Assembly: GCA_041394945.1 (NCBI GenBank)
Contig: JAWKHH010000002.1
Coordinates: forward strand, 814,501-878,500
Direction: 5' to 3'
Source of the DNA: Bryobacteraceae bacterium
GTDB taxonomy: Bacteria > Acidobacteriota > Terriglobia > Bryobacterales > Bryobacteraceae
DNA: 64,000 nt
How positions within the stretch are numbered: the stretch's first letter is position 1; each line of letters starts with the position of its first letter. The translations under genes and the position numbers were made by a program. Positions 43,162-51,990 of this stretch are shown here, one piece after another. The notes beneath the pieces are model-generated. The model had not been told where the DNA came from, did not search any database, and saw only the letters and a program-made list of their open reading frames with translations.

Positions 43162-46000
43162 GGCATTGATCGCGATCGCGGTGGCGGGGGCAGGCGCGGC
43201 GTGGCTGCTGAGCCAGTCCGCGACAACGGCGACCCTGCAGAATCCGCCGGCCGACGCCGACGCGCTGTTCCTGGTGAAGCTGGGAGGCTCCGATACGGCC
43301 GAGACGAAGTGGGACGGGACGGTAGAGGTGATCAACGGGGAACTGGCGAAGCTCTCCGGCTACGAGATGCGGATCGACGACATCGTCCATCCGCCGAACC
43401 GGTTCGTGGTCTCCACGCGGAAGGCGTTTCCGTTTCCCAAGCGCCCGCACGACGCCGATCTCTACATCGACATGCCGGACACCTATCTGTCGCCGCGGCT
43501 GCATGTGTGGGTGAAGGGCGGGCCTGCGGCGGAAGTGCAGCTTCGCACGGCGCAGGGCAATTTCCGCTTCGGGATGCGAGACCATTACCGGTCTTTCGAG
43601 AACGGAAAGGTGATCGTGGAGCGGATGGCCGATCCGGCGCTGGTCGGCCGGGACGGGCGCACGCGCGGTCGGATGACGGACAATGACTGGCCGTCGATCG
43701 CCGTCTCGCGAGACGGGTCCCGCTGGGTGGCGTATCAGGGGTTCCGTCCCGACGAGGACGTGGTCTACGCCGAGCAGCTTTCCGGCGGGCGGAAGACGCT
43801 CCATACGGTGACCGAGCGGCCGGGCGATGTGTATCGTACGGCCGTGGCCGAGGACGGGGAAGGGAAGGTATGGGTGGTATGGTCCGAACGGCGCGACGAC
43901 AACTGGGATCTATACGGCCGGGCCTACGACGGCAACGCGTGGACGTCGGTCCGTCGCCTGACGACAGAGGCGCAACCGGACATCCATCATAATCTGATCG
44001 CCGGGCCGGACGGACGTCTCCACCTGGTGTGGCAGGGCTGGCGCGACAACCGGGCAGGGATCTTCCACAAGAGCTATTCGGCGGCCGGCGGCTGGACCGA
44101 CGCCGCGCGGGTTTCCGATCCGGCCGGGCCCAACTGCTGGGAGCCTTCGGTGGCGGTGGACGGGCTCGGATACGTACACGTAGTTTGGGATCAGTACGGG
44201 CCCAACGGCTACGATGTGTGGCTGCGGACGCTGGCGAGCAAGGTATGGCACAGGCCGGTGGCGGTGGCCAATTCGCCACTGTTCGAGGCTTACCCGTCGG
44301 TGACCGCGGACAAGGAGAACCGCGTCTGGATCGCGTGGCACGAAAGCGGCGCGAACTGGGGCAAGGACTGGGGCTTCTTCTACGACATCAAGGCGCCGGC
44401 CACCGGGTTGTACCAGTCGCGCAACATCCGCATGGCGGTATGGGACGGGCGGACTTTCCAGGAACCCGCCGCGCCGCTCGAGAAATCGCTGCCCGTGGAC
44501 AAGATCAACTACTACGAATACCCGCACCTGGCCGCGGACGGTACGGGCGCGATCCACGCCTTCTTCCGCAAGCGAACGCCGCAGCAATTCAACGTCTACC
44601 CACGGACGCCGTCCCACCAGGCATTGTGGGAGATCTACAGTTCGGTGTGGGATGGGGCGAAGTGGGGCCCGATGCGGCTGACTCCCTATTCCACCGGCCG
44701 GCACCACATGCGGATCGCAACCGCCGTGGACCCGGCGGGCGTGCTGCACGGGGCATGGGCAACGGACCGGCGCGGGTTTCGCGACATGATCAACACCCTC
44801 CCCGACATCTTCGCCGGGCGCTTCGCCTACTCGGCCGTCGCCGCCGCCGGGCAGAAGCTGGTGGCGTATCAGAAGACGAACATGCCGCCGGCCGCGCCGG
44901 TGCACGCCGACGAAACCGGAGATGTGAAGCGGATCCGCGAATACGCCTACAAGCTCGGAAGCGAGACCCTGCGCGTCCATCGCGGCGATATGCACCGGCA
45001 CACGGATATCTCGTGGGACGGCTACAGCGATGGAGCGACGGAGGACACCTACCGCTACGCGATCGACGCGGCGTCCTTCGACTTCCTGGCCATCACCGAA
45101 CACAATTTCGGCGTGGAGGACGAGTACGACTGGTGGCGGAGCCAGAAGTTCTGCGACATTTTCCGGGTTGGGTCGTCGTTCGTGCCCCTCTACGCCTACG
45201 AGCGCTCGGCGACGTATCCGAACGGTCACCGCAACATCGTTTTCCCGTATCGCGGCGCCCCGGTGCTCGACGTGCAGCACTACGAGTGGACCGACAATTC
45301 GCAGAACAAGCGCGAGGGCGCCGAGCGCCTGTTCGGCTATCTGCGCAAGTACGGAGGCCTGGCGATGCCGCACACCTCGGCCACCGACATGGGCACGGAC
45401 TGGCGGGACTACGATCCGGAAGTGGAACCGGTGGTGGAGATCTACCAATCGGACCGCACCAATTATGAGTGCGCCGATTGCTGGCGCGCGGCCGATCCGG
45501 CGAACAAGGCGAAGCAGCCAGGCGGCTACCGTCCGGCGGGCTTCGTTTCCGAAGCGTGGAAGAAGGGCTACCGGCTGGGGGTGCAGGCCAGTTCGGATCA
45601 CATGGGCGTCCACACGGCTTATTCGATGATCCTCGCGCCCTCGAACAACCGGCAGGCGCTTGTCGACGCCATTCGCAAGCGGCGGACGTACGGCGCCACC
45701 GACAACATCATTCTCGACTTCCGGCTGCTGGCCAACGGGCGTGAGTACCTGATGGGGTCCGAGGCGAAGGTGGCGGGTGCGGTCCGCTTCCGGGTGCGCG
45801 TGGAAGGGACCGGCGGTTTGCGGGATGTCGAGATCGTGAAGGACAATCAACGTGTGTACACGGCAACGGTATCCGGAAAGACGGCGCAGTTCGAATGGTC
45901 CGACGCTGGCGCCGCGGGTCCAGTGAGTTTCTACTACCTGCGGGTGCGCCAACAGGACGGGCAATTGGGCTGGGCGAGCCCGATCTGGGTGGAGCGTTAG
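43151..46000 (+). CDS. Exported beta-propeller protein fused to a PHP-like hydrolase, paralog 2
   Basis: 949 residues, same layout as 16245-19202. Signal anchor (ALIAIAVAGAGAAWLLS), propeller blades with DGSRWVAYQG, GKVWVVWSERRDDNWDLYG, DGRLHLVWQGWRDNRAG and YVHVVWDQYGPNGYDVW, then from about 610 the PHP domain: GDMHRHTD (H615, H617), ITEHN, MPHTSATD, ASSDHMGVH. The two proteins also share PLYAYER, GHRNI and MGTDWRD blocks. Being in an operon with two sugar-acid dehydratases and a PQQ propeller suggests glycan-related periplasmic metabolism, but the substrate is unknown. Confidence 0.75.
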   Translation: MRRKALIAIAVAGAGAAWLLSQSATTATLQNPPADADALFLVKLGGSDTAETKWDGTVEVINGELAKLSGYEMRIDDIVHPPNRFVVSTRKAFPFPKRPHDADLYIDMPDTYLSPRLHVWVKGGPAAEVQLRTAQGNFRFGMRDHYRSFENGKVIVERMADPALVGRDGRTRGRMTDNDWPSIAVSRDGSRWVAYQGFRPDEDVVYAEQLSGGRKTLHTVTERPGDVYRTAVAEDGEGKVWVVWSERRDDNWDLYGRAYDGNAWTSVRRLTTEAQPDIHHNLIAGPDGRLHLVWQGWRDNRAGIFHKSYSAAGGWTDAARVSDPAGPNCWEPSVAVDGLGYVHVVWDQYGPNGYDVWLRTLASKVWHRPVAVANSPLFEAYPSVTADKENRVWIAWHESGANWGKDWGFFYDIKAPATGLYQSRNIRMAVWDGRTFQEPAAPLEKSLPVDKINYYEYPHLAADGTGAIHAFFRKRTPQQFNVYPRTPSHQALWEIYSSVWDGAKWGPMRLTPYSTGRHHMRIATAVDPAGVLHGAWATDRRGFRDMINTLPDIFAGRFAYSAVAAAGQKLVAYQKTNMPPAAPVHADETGDVKRIREYAYKLGSETLRVHRGDMHRHTDISWDGYSDGATEDTYRYAIDAASFDFLAITEHNFGVEDEYDWWRSQKFCDIFRVGSSFVPLYAYERSATYPNGHRNIVFPYRGAPVLDVQHYEWTDNSQNKREGAERLFGYLRKYGGLAMPHTSATDMGTDWRDYDPEVEPVVEIYQSDRTNYECADCWRAADPANKAKQPGGYRPAGFVSEAWKKGYRLGVQASSDHMGVHTAYSMILAPSNNRQALVDAIRKRRTYGATDNIILDFRLLANGREYLMGSEAKVAGAVRFRVRVEGTGGLRDVEIVKDNQRVYTATVSGKTAQFEWSDAGAAGPVSFYYLRVRQQDGQLGWASPIWVER

Positions 46001-46001
46001 C

Positions 46002-47324
46002 GTGAAGCGCGCGGCGGCCATGGGCGCTCTCTGGGCGGCGGTTTGCCTGGGTGGCGATTGGCCGCAGTGGCGGGGGCCGGCGAGCCAGGGCGTTTCCGCG
46101 GAGACCGGATTGCCGGTGCGGTGGGGTCCGGCGCAGAACATCGATTGGACGGCGGAGCTGACCGGTTTCGGCGCTTCGTCGCCGATCGTGGTGAACGGGC
46201 TTGCCATCGTCACTTCGCAGATCGGCAGCTACAGCCAGGCGGACGGCCGCGATCCGCGGCTGGCGCGCGATGATCGGGATCTGGCCGGGCGCGAGTCCGC
46301 GATCGGCTCCGGCATCGCCGCCTCGGGCGGGAAACTCGAACTGGCGGTGGAGGCGTTTCGCGTTTCGGACGGGAAGAGGGCGTGGGAGGTCCGGATGCCG
46401 GTGGAGGGTCCGCGGCCCGATATGCACGAGAAACACAACCTGGCCACGCCGACCCCGGCGACCGACGGCGAACGCGTGTATGCTTGGTTCGGCAACGGTC
46501 AACTGGCGGCGTTGGAACTCGACGGCAAGGTGGCCTGGAAGCGGAGCCTGGGGGAGTACGGTTCGTTCCTCAACCTATGGGGCCACGGGAGCTCGCCGGC
46601 TTTGTACAAGGATTCGGTGATTCTGCTCGTCGATCACCGGCCGGTTTCCTACCTCCTCGCGCTTGACAAGAACACAGGGAAAGAGCTCTGGAAGGTGGAC
46701 CGCGGCAGCGGCCGCGTCTCGCATTCGACGCCGGTGATCGCCGACGGGCCGAACGGCCCGGAGATGATCGTGAACTCGAGCGAACGGATCGACGCCTACG
46801 ACCCGGCCACGGGCAAATTCCTGTGGCACGCCGCGGCCGAGCGGCAGACGCCGATCCCGACGGCGGTCTCGCACGGGGGCATGATCTACATGGCGCGCGG
46901 CTATCGGAACTCGGATATCCTCGCGATCCGGCCGGGCGGGCGCGGCGACGTGACGGAGAGCCATATCCAATACCGGATTCCGAATGGCGGGTCGTACGTG
47001 CCTTCGATCCTCTATTACCAGGGCCTGCTCTACATGACGAACGAAGTCGGCGTGGTGACGTGCGCGGACGCCAGGACCGGGGAGCGCGTGTGGCGGCAGC
47101 GGCTGGGCGGGATCTTTTTCGCGTCGCCGGTGGGGGCGGGCGGGCACGTGTACATGATGAGCGAGACGGGCGAGACGTATGTGCTGGCGGCCGGGCGCGA
47201 AGCGAAGGTGGTGGCGACGAACACGCTGCCGGGCCGGTTCCTGGCTTCGCCGGCGGTGTCCGGCGGGCGGGTGTTTCTTCGGAGCGACGGGAAGCTGTTC
47301 GCGGTGGGCGGGGCGGGGAAGTAG
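46002..47324 (+). CDS. PQQ-type beta-propeller exported protein
   Basis: 440 residues: short signal (AAAMGALWAAVCLG), then GDWPQWRGPASQG, the entry motif of PQQ-like propellers, and blades with LALDKNTGKELWKVDR, YDPATGKFLWHA, GVVTCADARTGERVWRQ. No cofactor-binding Cys pair or dehydrogenase residues are seen, so it may be structural or ligand-binding. GTG at 46002 follows the PHP gene stop by 1 nt; last gene of the operon. Confidence 0.85.
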   Translation: MKRAAAMGALWAAVCLGGDWPQWRGPASQGVSAETGLPVRWGPAQNIDWTAELTGFGASSPIVVNGLAIVTSQIGSYSQADGRDPRLARDDRDLAGRESAIGSGIAASGGKLELAVEAFRVSDGKRAWEVRMPVEGPRPDMHEKHNLATPTPATDGERVYAWFGNGQLAALELDGKVAWKRSLGEYGSFLNLWGHGSSPALYKDSVILLVDHRPVSYLLALDKNTGKELWKVDRGSGRVSHSTPVIADGPNGPEMIVNSSERIDAYDPATGKFLWHAAAERQTPIPTAVSHGGMIYMARGYRNSDILAIRPGGRGDVTESHIQYRIPNGGSYVPSILYYQGLLYMTNEVGVVTCADARTGERVWRQRLGGIFFASPVGAGGHVYMMSETGETYVLAAGREAKVVATNTLPGRFLASPAVSGGRVFLRSDGKLFAVGGAGK

Positions 47325-47335
47325 GCCGGGGCGCC

Positions 47336-47354
47336 GGACGGCGCGTCCTTCTTG
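47336..47354 (+). terminator. Weak stem with short T-rich tail after the PQQ propeller gene
   Basis: GGACG-GCG-CGTCC (47336-47348) followed by TTCTT. Only 5 bp of stem. Confidence 0.3.
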
Positions 47355-47382
47355 CCACCTTGGGATGATGTAGCGAGGCAAA

Positions 47383-48112
47383 ATGACGCAGCCAAGCCAT
47401 CAACCGAACGCTTCCAGCCGCCGCCGGAACGGGCGGCCTTCAGCAGTGCGGAAGACAGCCATTCTCTTGATGACGCTGAGTGCGACTGACGTGTCGGCGC
47501 AGCAGAAGCCAACGACGGGCTACGCGCCAGTGAATGGAATCAACATGTACTACGAGGTCTACGGCGCCGGAGAACCGGTGGTGTTGCTTCACGGCGCCTT
47601 CATGACCATCACCAACAACTGGGCCGGGTGGATCAGCGAGCTCTGCAAAACACGGAAGGTCATCGCCGTCGAAATGCAAGGCCACGGCCGCACGGCGACG
47701 TCGCACGAGATCTCACCTACGAAAACCTCGCTGACGACGTGGCCGCCCTGCTCGAGCATCTCAAGATCGCGCGAGCCGACCTTGAGTCTTTGAAGACGTC
47801 CGCCGTGAGTTTCGAGATCGCGTCGAGCCCTCTCGCGACCATGCCGTCACTGCGGAAGGTGGACGAAATGATCACCGCCCGTCGCACTTTGTCCGGATGA
47901 CGGATCGCCGTTTGCATCGCCACGGCTCCTCCCATGCTGTAGCCGATATCGCTGAGATGTTTCGCCTCAAGGGTGGCGATATCCACGGCGACATGCACCC
48001 GCGCTCCGCATCCCGATTGGCCATCCTGCCCGACACCACTCACGTGACCTTGATGCAGCGCATACCGGTCATCGTCCCGATGGTGAACGACTTTCTCGAC
48101 GCCAGGCCCTAG
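47383..48112 (+). pseudogene. Scrambled exported alpha/beta-hydrolase (frameshift, internal inversion, deletion)
   Basis: Pieces of one alpha/beta hydrolase lie in an impossible order. 47383-47694 (+) encodes the signal region and GAGEPVVLLHGAFMT...VIAVEMQGHGRTA. One base is missing near 47694-47699, and the next frame continues DLTYENLADDVAALLEHLKI to 47783. From 47784 to about 47947 the coding strand is minus: it reads GYSMGGAVAMQTAIRHPDKV, the nucleophile elbow. At about 47942 the plus strand resumes with ADIAEMFRLKGGDIHGD and LPDTTHVTLMQR, the C terminus, ending at 48112. About 60 residues between elbow block and C terminus are also missing. No functional enzyme can be made. Confidence 0.85.
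47784..47947 (-). other. Inverted segment of the hydrolase pseudogene
   Basis: About 160 bp whose coding strand is opposite to both flanks. Read on minus it gives the nucleophile block GYSMGG (Ser codon at 47938-47936) and continues to KLTADVFKDS at the left edge. Left junction follows GCC GAC CTT (47775-47783); right junction lies in or beside the GATATC palindrome at 47945-47950. AGCCGA occurs at both edges. Confidence 0.8.
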
Positions 48113-48534
48113 CAGTTGTCAAAGTCCCGTGGGACGCGCAGCACGGGATCGGCGCCCGCATCGCCGGCCTCGCCACGCCTCGCATCTGGCCCCATGGCGC
48201 TCGCAACGCGGCCCACGCGACTTTAACCACGGGCCAGGCGGATCAAAGCTGCGCCGGCCACCTGAAAGAACGACCAGTCGCACCGTGTGGAGTGATCCGC
48301 TAACAGGGCGCGAAGCCACCCGGCGCCATCCGCCGGTCGCACCATCTCTGAGTCAGTCTTCAGCGGATTCTGCAGCTGACCACTAATACTGTGAACCGGA
48401 CGTCCCGGATGCTGAAGCCGCGGAATGACTTCCTTTTTGCTGACGATCGAGCGCCCCACGCCGGACGCGCCACGCGGCAATTTCACGCGGCTTCCAGCGG
48501 AATCAACTCGTCCTTCAGCCCGTTAGCGCGCAGT
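48113..48534. other. 422-bp region without a supported gene
   Basis: Between the hydrolase pseudogene and the acyl-CoA synthetase gene. Short frames occur on both strands (for example 48223-48486 minus) but none resembles a known protein. One inverted repeat, TCCCGTG at 48125-48131 with CACGGGA at 48142-48148, could end transcription. Probably decayed sequence. Confidence 0.4.
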
Positions 48535-51273
48535 TCACCCCAGCTCCAGCCGCGCCGTTACCGTGGGATCTCCAAACTCCTGCTCCAGCTTGAACCCGAC
48601 CCGCCGGCACATCCCCTGCATCGTCCGGTTCTCCCCGTGGATCTCCGCGATTACCGCCCCCACCCCCTCACGCCGAGCCACGTCCACCAGCCTGCGCAGC
48701 AGTTCCGTCCCAATTCCACGGCCCTGGAACCGGTCCGCGATCATCAACGCGAATTCGGCCTCCGCCGTCCCCGCGATCTTCTGCAACCGGCCGACGCCCA
48801 TGATCTCCTGCTCCCCGCTCGCCGCATCGGTCCGCACCGCCACCAACGCCATCTCCCGGTCGTAGTCGATAAAACAAATCCGGATCATCCTGTCGTGCGC
48901 CACCCGCTGGTCAAGCTGAATCTGCTGCAGGTACCGGAAGTACACCGTCCGCTCCGACAGCGTCTCGTGGAACCGCACAATGAGAGGCTCGTCCTCCGGC
49001 GTAATCGGCCGGATCCGGATCGTCTCTCCGGACTTGTCCGTGAAGTCGGAAGCATACGCCAGCGGAAAGGCCCGGATCGCCGGCCGGGGAATCTTCGAAA
49101 TCGGCAGATCCGCCGGGTGCAGCACAATCCGCGCGTCCAACGCCAACAGCCCGTCGCCCGACGCCAGCAGCGGATTGATATCCATCTCCGCGATCCATCG
49201 CTGCTCCACCACCAACTGCGAAAACCGCACCAGCAGCTCTTCCAACTCCGCGATGTCCACCGGCTTCTGCCCGCGGACCCCCTGCAGCGCCTTGTAGATC
49301 TTCGTCTGCTCCATCATCCGCCGCGCCAGCGTCGTGTTCAGCGGCGGCAGCGCCAAGGCCCGGTCCTGGAACACTTCCACCAACTGTCCGCCGACGCCGA
49401 AAAGAAGGACGGGCCCGAACTGCGGGTCGATCGACGAACCCAGGATCAACTCATACCCGGATCGCCGGATCATCGGCTGCACCGTCACGCCCAGAAAATG
49501 CTCCGCACCCGCCTTCTCGCTCACCGACGTCTGAATCGCCCGGAACGCCTCCCGCACCTGCTCGGCGAACGCCAGGTGCAGTTTCACGCCGCCGACATCG
49601 GTCTTGTGGGTCACCGTCTCCGAATGCAGCTTCAGGACTACCGGATACCCGATCGCCTCCGCCGCCGCCACGGCTTCTTCCTCGCTCGCCGCCACCCGGC
49701 ACTCCGTCGTCGGAATCCCGTACGCCGCCAGCACCTGCTTCGATTCCAATTCCGTCAGCAACTCCCGGCCCTGCCCCCGCGCCCGGTCCAGGATCGCCCG
49801 CGCCGCCTTGCGGTCAATCGGCGCTTCTTCTTCGAGCAGCGCCGGCGTTTCATACAGCCCGCGCAGATTGTACGTGTACCGGTACATGTAATAGAACATC
49901 CGCGCCGCAGTGTCCGGAAACGGAAAACTCGGGATGCCCGCCGCGCCCAAAATCCGTCCGCCGGATTCCACGTCCGGACCGCCCATCCAGCTTGCCAACA
50001 CCGGCTTCCCCTTCAGGTGCGCATACGGCTTCAGCGCCTCCGCCGTTCGCGTCGGGTCCGTCATCGCCTGCGGCGTCAGCATCACCAGCAGCCCGTCGCT
50101 GCCCGGATCGTTCGCGGCGATCTCGATCGCCTTCGCGTACCGGTCCGGTCCCGCGTCACCCAGGATATCGATCGGATTGTTCCGGCTCCAGTGCGGCGGC
50201 AGAAACGCGTTGAATGCCTCCATCGTCTCCGGCGCAAGCTCCGATAGCTGACCACCCTCGGCGATCAGCGCATCCGTCGCCAGCACCGCCGGCCCGCCCG
50301 CGTTCGTCAGAATCGTCAACCGCGGCCCTCGCGGCGGCGGCTGCTTCGAAAGAACCTCCGCCATGAAGAACAACTCGGAAATCGCCGTCACGCGCAGCAC
50401 GCCCGTCCGACGAAACGCCGCGTCCAGCACTGCGTCGCTGCCCGTCATCGCCCCCGTGTGGGACGCCGCCGCTTTCCCGCCCGCCGCCGTCCGCCCCGCC
50501 TTGATCACGATAATCGGCTTACGCAGCGCCACCTCGCGCGCCGCCGAAAGGAACGACCGCGCGTCGCCCACCGACTCCATATAGATCAAAATGCTCCGTG
50601 TCCGCGGATCGTTCCCCAGGTAGTCGATCAAGTCGCCCCAGCCAACGTCCACCATCGCGCCGATCGAAACAAACGCGCTGAATCCCACCGATGCCTCGAA
50701 GCTCCAGTCCAGCACCGCCGTGCACAGCGCCCCGCTCTGGCTGATGAACGCCACGTTGCCCGGCTTGGCCATCCCCGCCGCGAAGCTCGCGTTCAGCCCT
50801 GTCACCGGCGACATCAGCCCCAGGCAATTCGGCCCGATCACCCGGATCCCTGAATCCCGCGCGATCTGCTTCACGCGGTTCTGCAGCGCCTCGCCTTCCG
50901 GTCCCAGTTCCTGGAACCCGGCCGAAATGATGATCGCGTTCGTCACGCCCGCCGCCGCCGATTGCTCCAGCACGGCCGGCACCGATGTCGCCGCCGTCGC
51001 GATCACAGCCAGGTCGACGTTCGCCGGTACGTCGGCTACCGATTTGTACGCTTTGATGCCAAGCACCGAATCCCGCTTCGGGTTCACCGGGAACACCGTC
51101 CCGCCGAACGGCGAGCTGATCAGGTTCCACAGTGTGGTGCGCCCAACCGATCCCTCCGTCTCCGAAGCGCCGATCAGCGCGACGTTCTTCGGGCGAAAAA
51201 ATCGATCGAGCGGGTTCTCCCGCGGGCTGAGAATATCGTGTGCGGTTTCCGCGTTCTTTTTGAATGTGGTCAT
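48535..51273 (-). CDS. ADP-forming acyl-CoA synthetase fused to GNAT acetyltransferase (PatZ-like)
   Basis: 912 residues. CoA-binding domain first (RPKNVALIGASETEGSVG), succinyl-CoA ligase-like domains with the phospho-histidine loop ASHTGAMTG, then an ATP-grasp domain (about 480-700, ESKQVLAAYGIPTTECRVA, GYPVVLKLHSETVTHKTDVGGV), and a C-terminal GNAT (RFQGRGIGTELLRRLV). The order matches the protein lysine acetyltransferases Pat/PatZ that control acetyl-CoA synthetase. Here the catalytic His is kept, so synthetase activity may remain. Monocistronic, divergent from the ABC operon with a 33-bp gap. Confidence 0.92.
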   Translation of the reverse strand: MTTFKKNAETAHDILSPRENPLDRFFRPKNVALIGASETEGSVGRTTLWNLISSPFGGTVFPVNPKRDSVLGIKAYKSVADVPANVDLAVIATAATSVPAVLEQSAAAGVTNAIIISAGFQELGPEGEALQNRVKQIARDSGIRVIGPNCLGLMSPVTGLNASFAAGMAKPGNVAFISQSGALCTAVLDWSFEASVGFSAFVSIGAMVDVGWGDLIDYLGNDPRTRSILIYMESVGDARSFLSAAREVALRKPIIVIKAGRTAAGGKAAASHTGAMTGSDAVLDAAFRRTGVLRVTAISELFFMAEVLSKQPPPRGPRLTILTNAGGPAVLATDALIAEGGQLSELAPETMEAFNAFLPPHWSRNNPIDILGDAGPDRYAKAIEIAANDPGSDGLLVMLTPQAMTDPTRTAEALKPYAHLKGKPVLASWMGGPDVESGGRILGAAGIPSFPFPDTAARMFYYMYRYTYNLRGLYETPALLEEEAPIDRKAARAILDRARGQGRELLTELESKQVLAAYGIPTTECRVAASEEEAVAAAEAIGYPVVLKLHSETVTHKTDVGGVKLHLAFAEQVREAFRAIQTSVSEKAGAEHFLGVTVQPMIRRSGYELILGSSIDPQFGPVLLFGVGGQLVEVFQDRALALPPLNTTLARRMMEQTKIYKALQGVRGQKPVDIAELEELLVRFSQLVVEQRWIAEMDINPLLASGDGLLALDARIVLHPADLPISKIPRPAIRAFPLAYASDFTDKSGETIRIRPITPEDEPLIVRFHETLSERTVYFRYLQQIQLDQRVAHDRMIRICFIDYDREMALVAVRTDAASGEQEIMGVGRLQKIAGTAEAEFALMIADRFQGRGIGTELLRRLVDVARREGVGAVIAEIHGENRTMQGMCRRVGFKLEQEFGDPTVTARLELG

Positions 51274-51294
51274 GGGTGGAGTGGTTAGGGATGT

Positions 51295-51300
51295 TACGCT
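51295..51300 (+). promoter_or_regulatory. Putative -10 box (TACGCT) of the ABC/S55 operon
   Basis: TACGCT 6 nt before the TTG start at 51307; fits a leaderless start on a TTG codon. Confidence 0.4.
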
Positions 51301-51306
51301 ATCGTT

Positions 51307-51990
51307 TTGCTGGAACTGATCGACGTCTCGAAAAACTACGAAACCGTAGCCGGACCGCTGCGGATCCTGGAGAGTGCTTCCCTGCGGGCCGGGGCAGGAG
51401 ACTCTATTTCAATTATGGGCCCATCCGGCAGCGGAAAGAGCACGCTGCTCTCCATCCTCGGGGTCCTTGAGCCCCCCTCCTCCGGTACCGTCACCCTCGA
51501 CGGCCAGAACCCCTTTTCCCTCCCCGAAGCCGAACAGGCCGCCTTTCGTAACCGCTCGGTTGGATTCGTGTTTCAAGACCATTGCTTGCTCCCCCAATGC
51601 ACCGTTCTGGAGAACGTCATCGTTCCCACGCTCGCCGCCGCGGGTGGGGCAAATCACGCGGAGGCCGAAGCCCGCGCCCGCAAACTTCTGGACCGCGTCG
51701 GTCTCGGCGGCCGCCTCACCCACCTTCCCTCCCAACTCTCCGGCGGCGAGAAGCAGCGCGTCGCCATCGCCCGCGCCCTGATTCGCGAACCCAAGCTCCT
51801 CCTCTGCGACGAGCCGACCGGCAACCTGGATCGCGCCTCTTCGGATTCCGCCGCTGATCTCTTGTTCGGCATCCACCGCGAACAGCGCGTCATCCTCATC
51901 ATCGTCACCCATAGCGAAGCCCTGGCCGCCAAAGCCGCTCGACAATACGAATTGACGGCCGGCCGTCTGGAGCCGCGCGACGCCGCATGA
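51307..51990 (+). CDS. ABC transporter ATP-binding protein, LolD/MacB type
   Basis: 227 residues with Walker A GPSGSGKST (38-46), Q-loop FVFQDHCLLPQ, signature QLSGGEKQRVAIARAL and Walker B LLLCDEPTGNLD followed by the H-loop VTHS. It matches the LolD/MacB/FtsE class that powers FtsX-type permeases rather than substrate channels. TTG start at 51307, only 6 nt after a -10 box. Its TGA overlaps the permease ATG (ATGA). It would act at the inner membrane with the 1080-residue permease. Confidence 0.95.
   Translation: MLELIDVSKNYETVAGPLRILESASLRAGAGDSISIMGPSGSGKSTLLSILGVLEPPSSGTVTLDGQNPFSLPEAEQAAFRNRSVGFVFQDHCLLPQCTVLENVIVPTLAAAGGANHAEAEARARKLLDRVGLGGRLTHLPSQLSGGEKQRVAIARALIREPKLLLCDEPTGNLDRASSDSAADLLFGIHREQRVILIIVTHSEALAAKAARQYELTAGRLEPRDAA

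Noticed and set aside
47717..48043. Minus-strand gene encoding GYSMGG
   Set aside because: It is not an independent gene: its ends do not match any fold and it fits exactly between the flanking plus-strand pieces of the same hydrolase.
48223..48486. 87-residue minus frame in the 48.1-48.5 kb gap
   Set aside because: No recognisable motif, no start signals, and a plus frame covers the same bases equally well.
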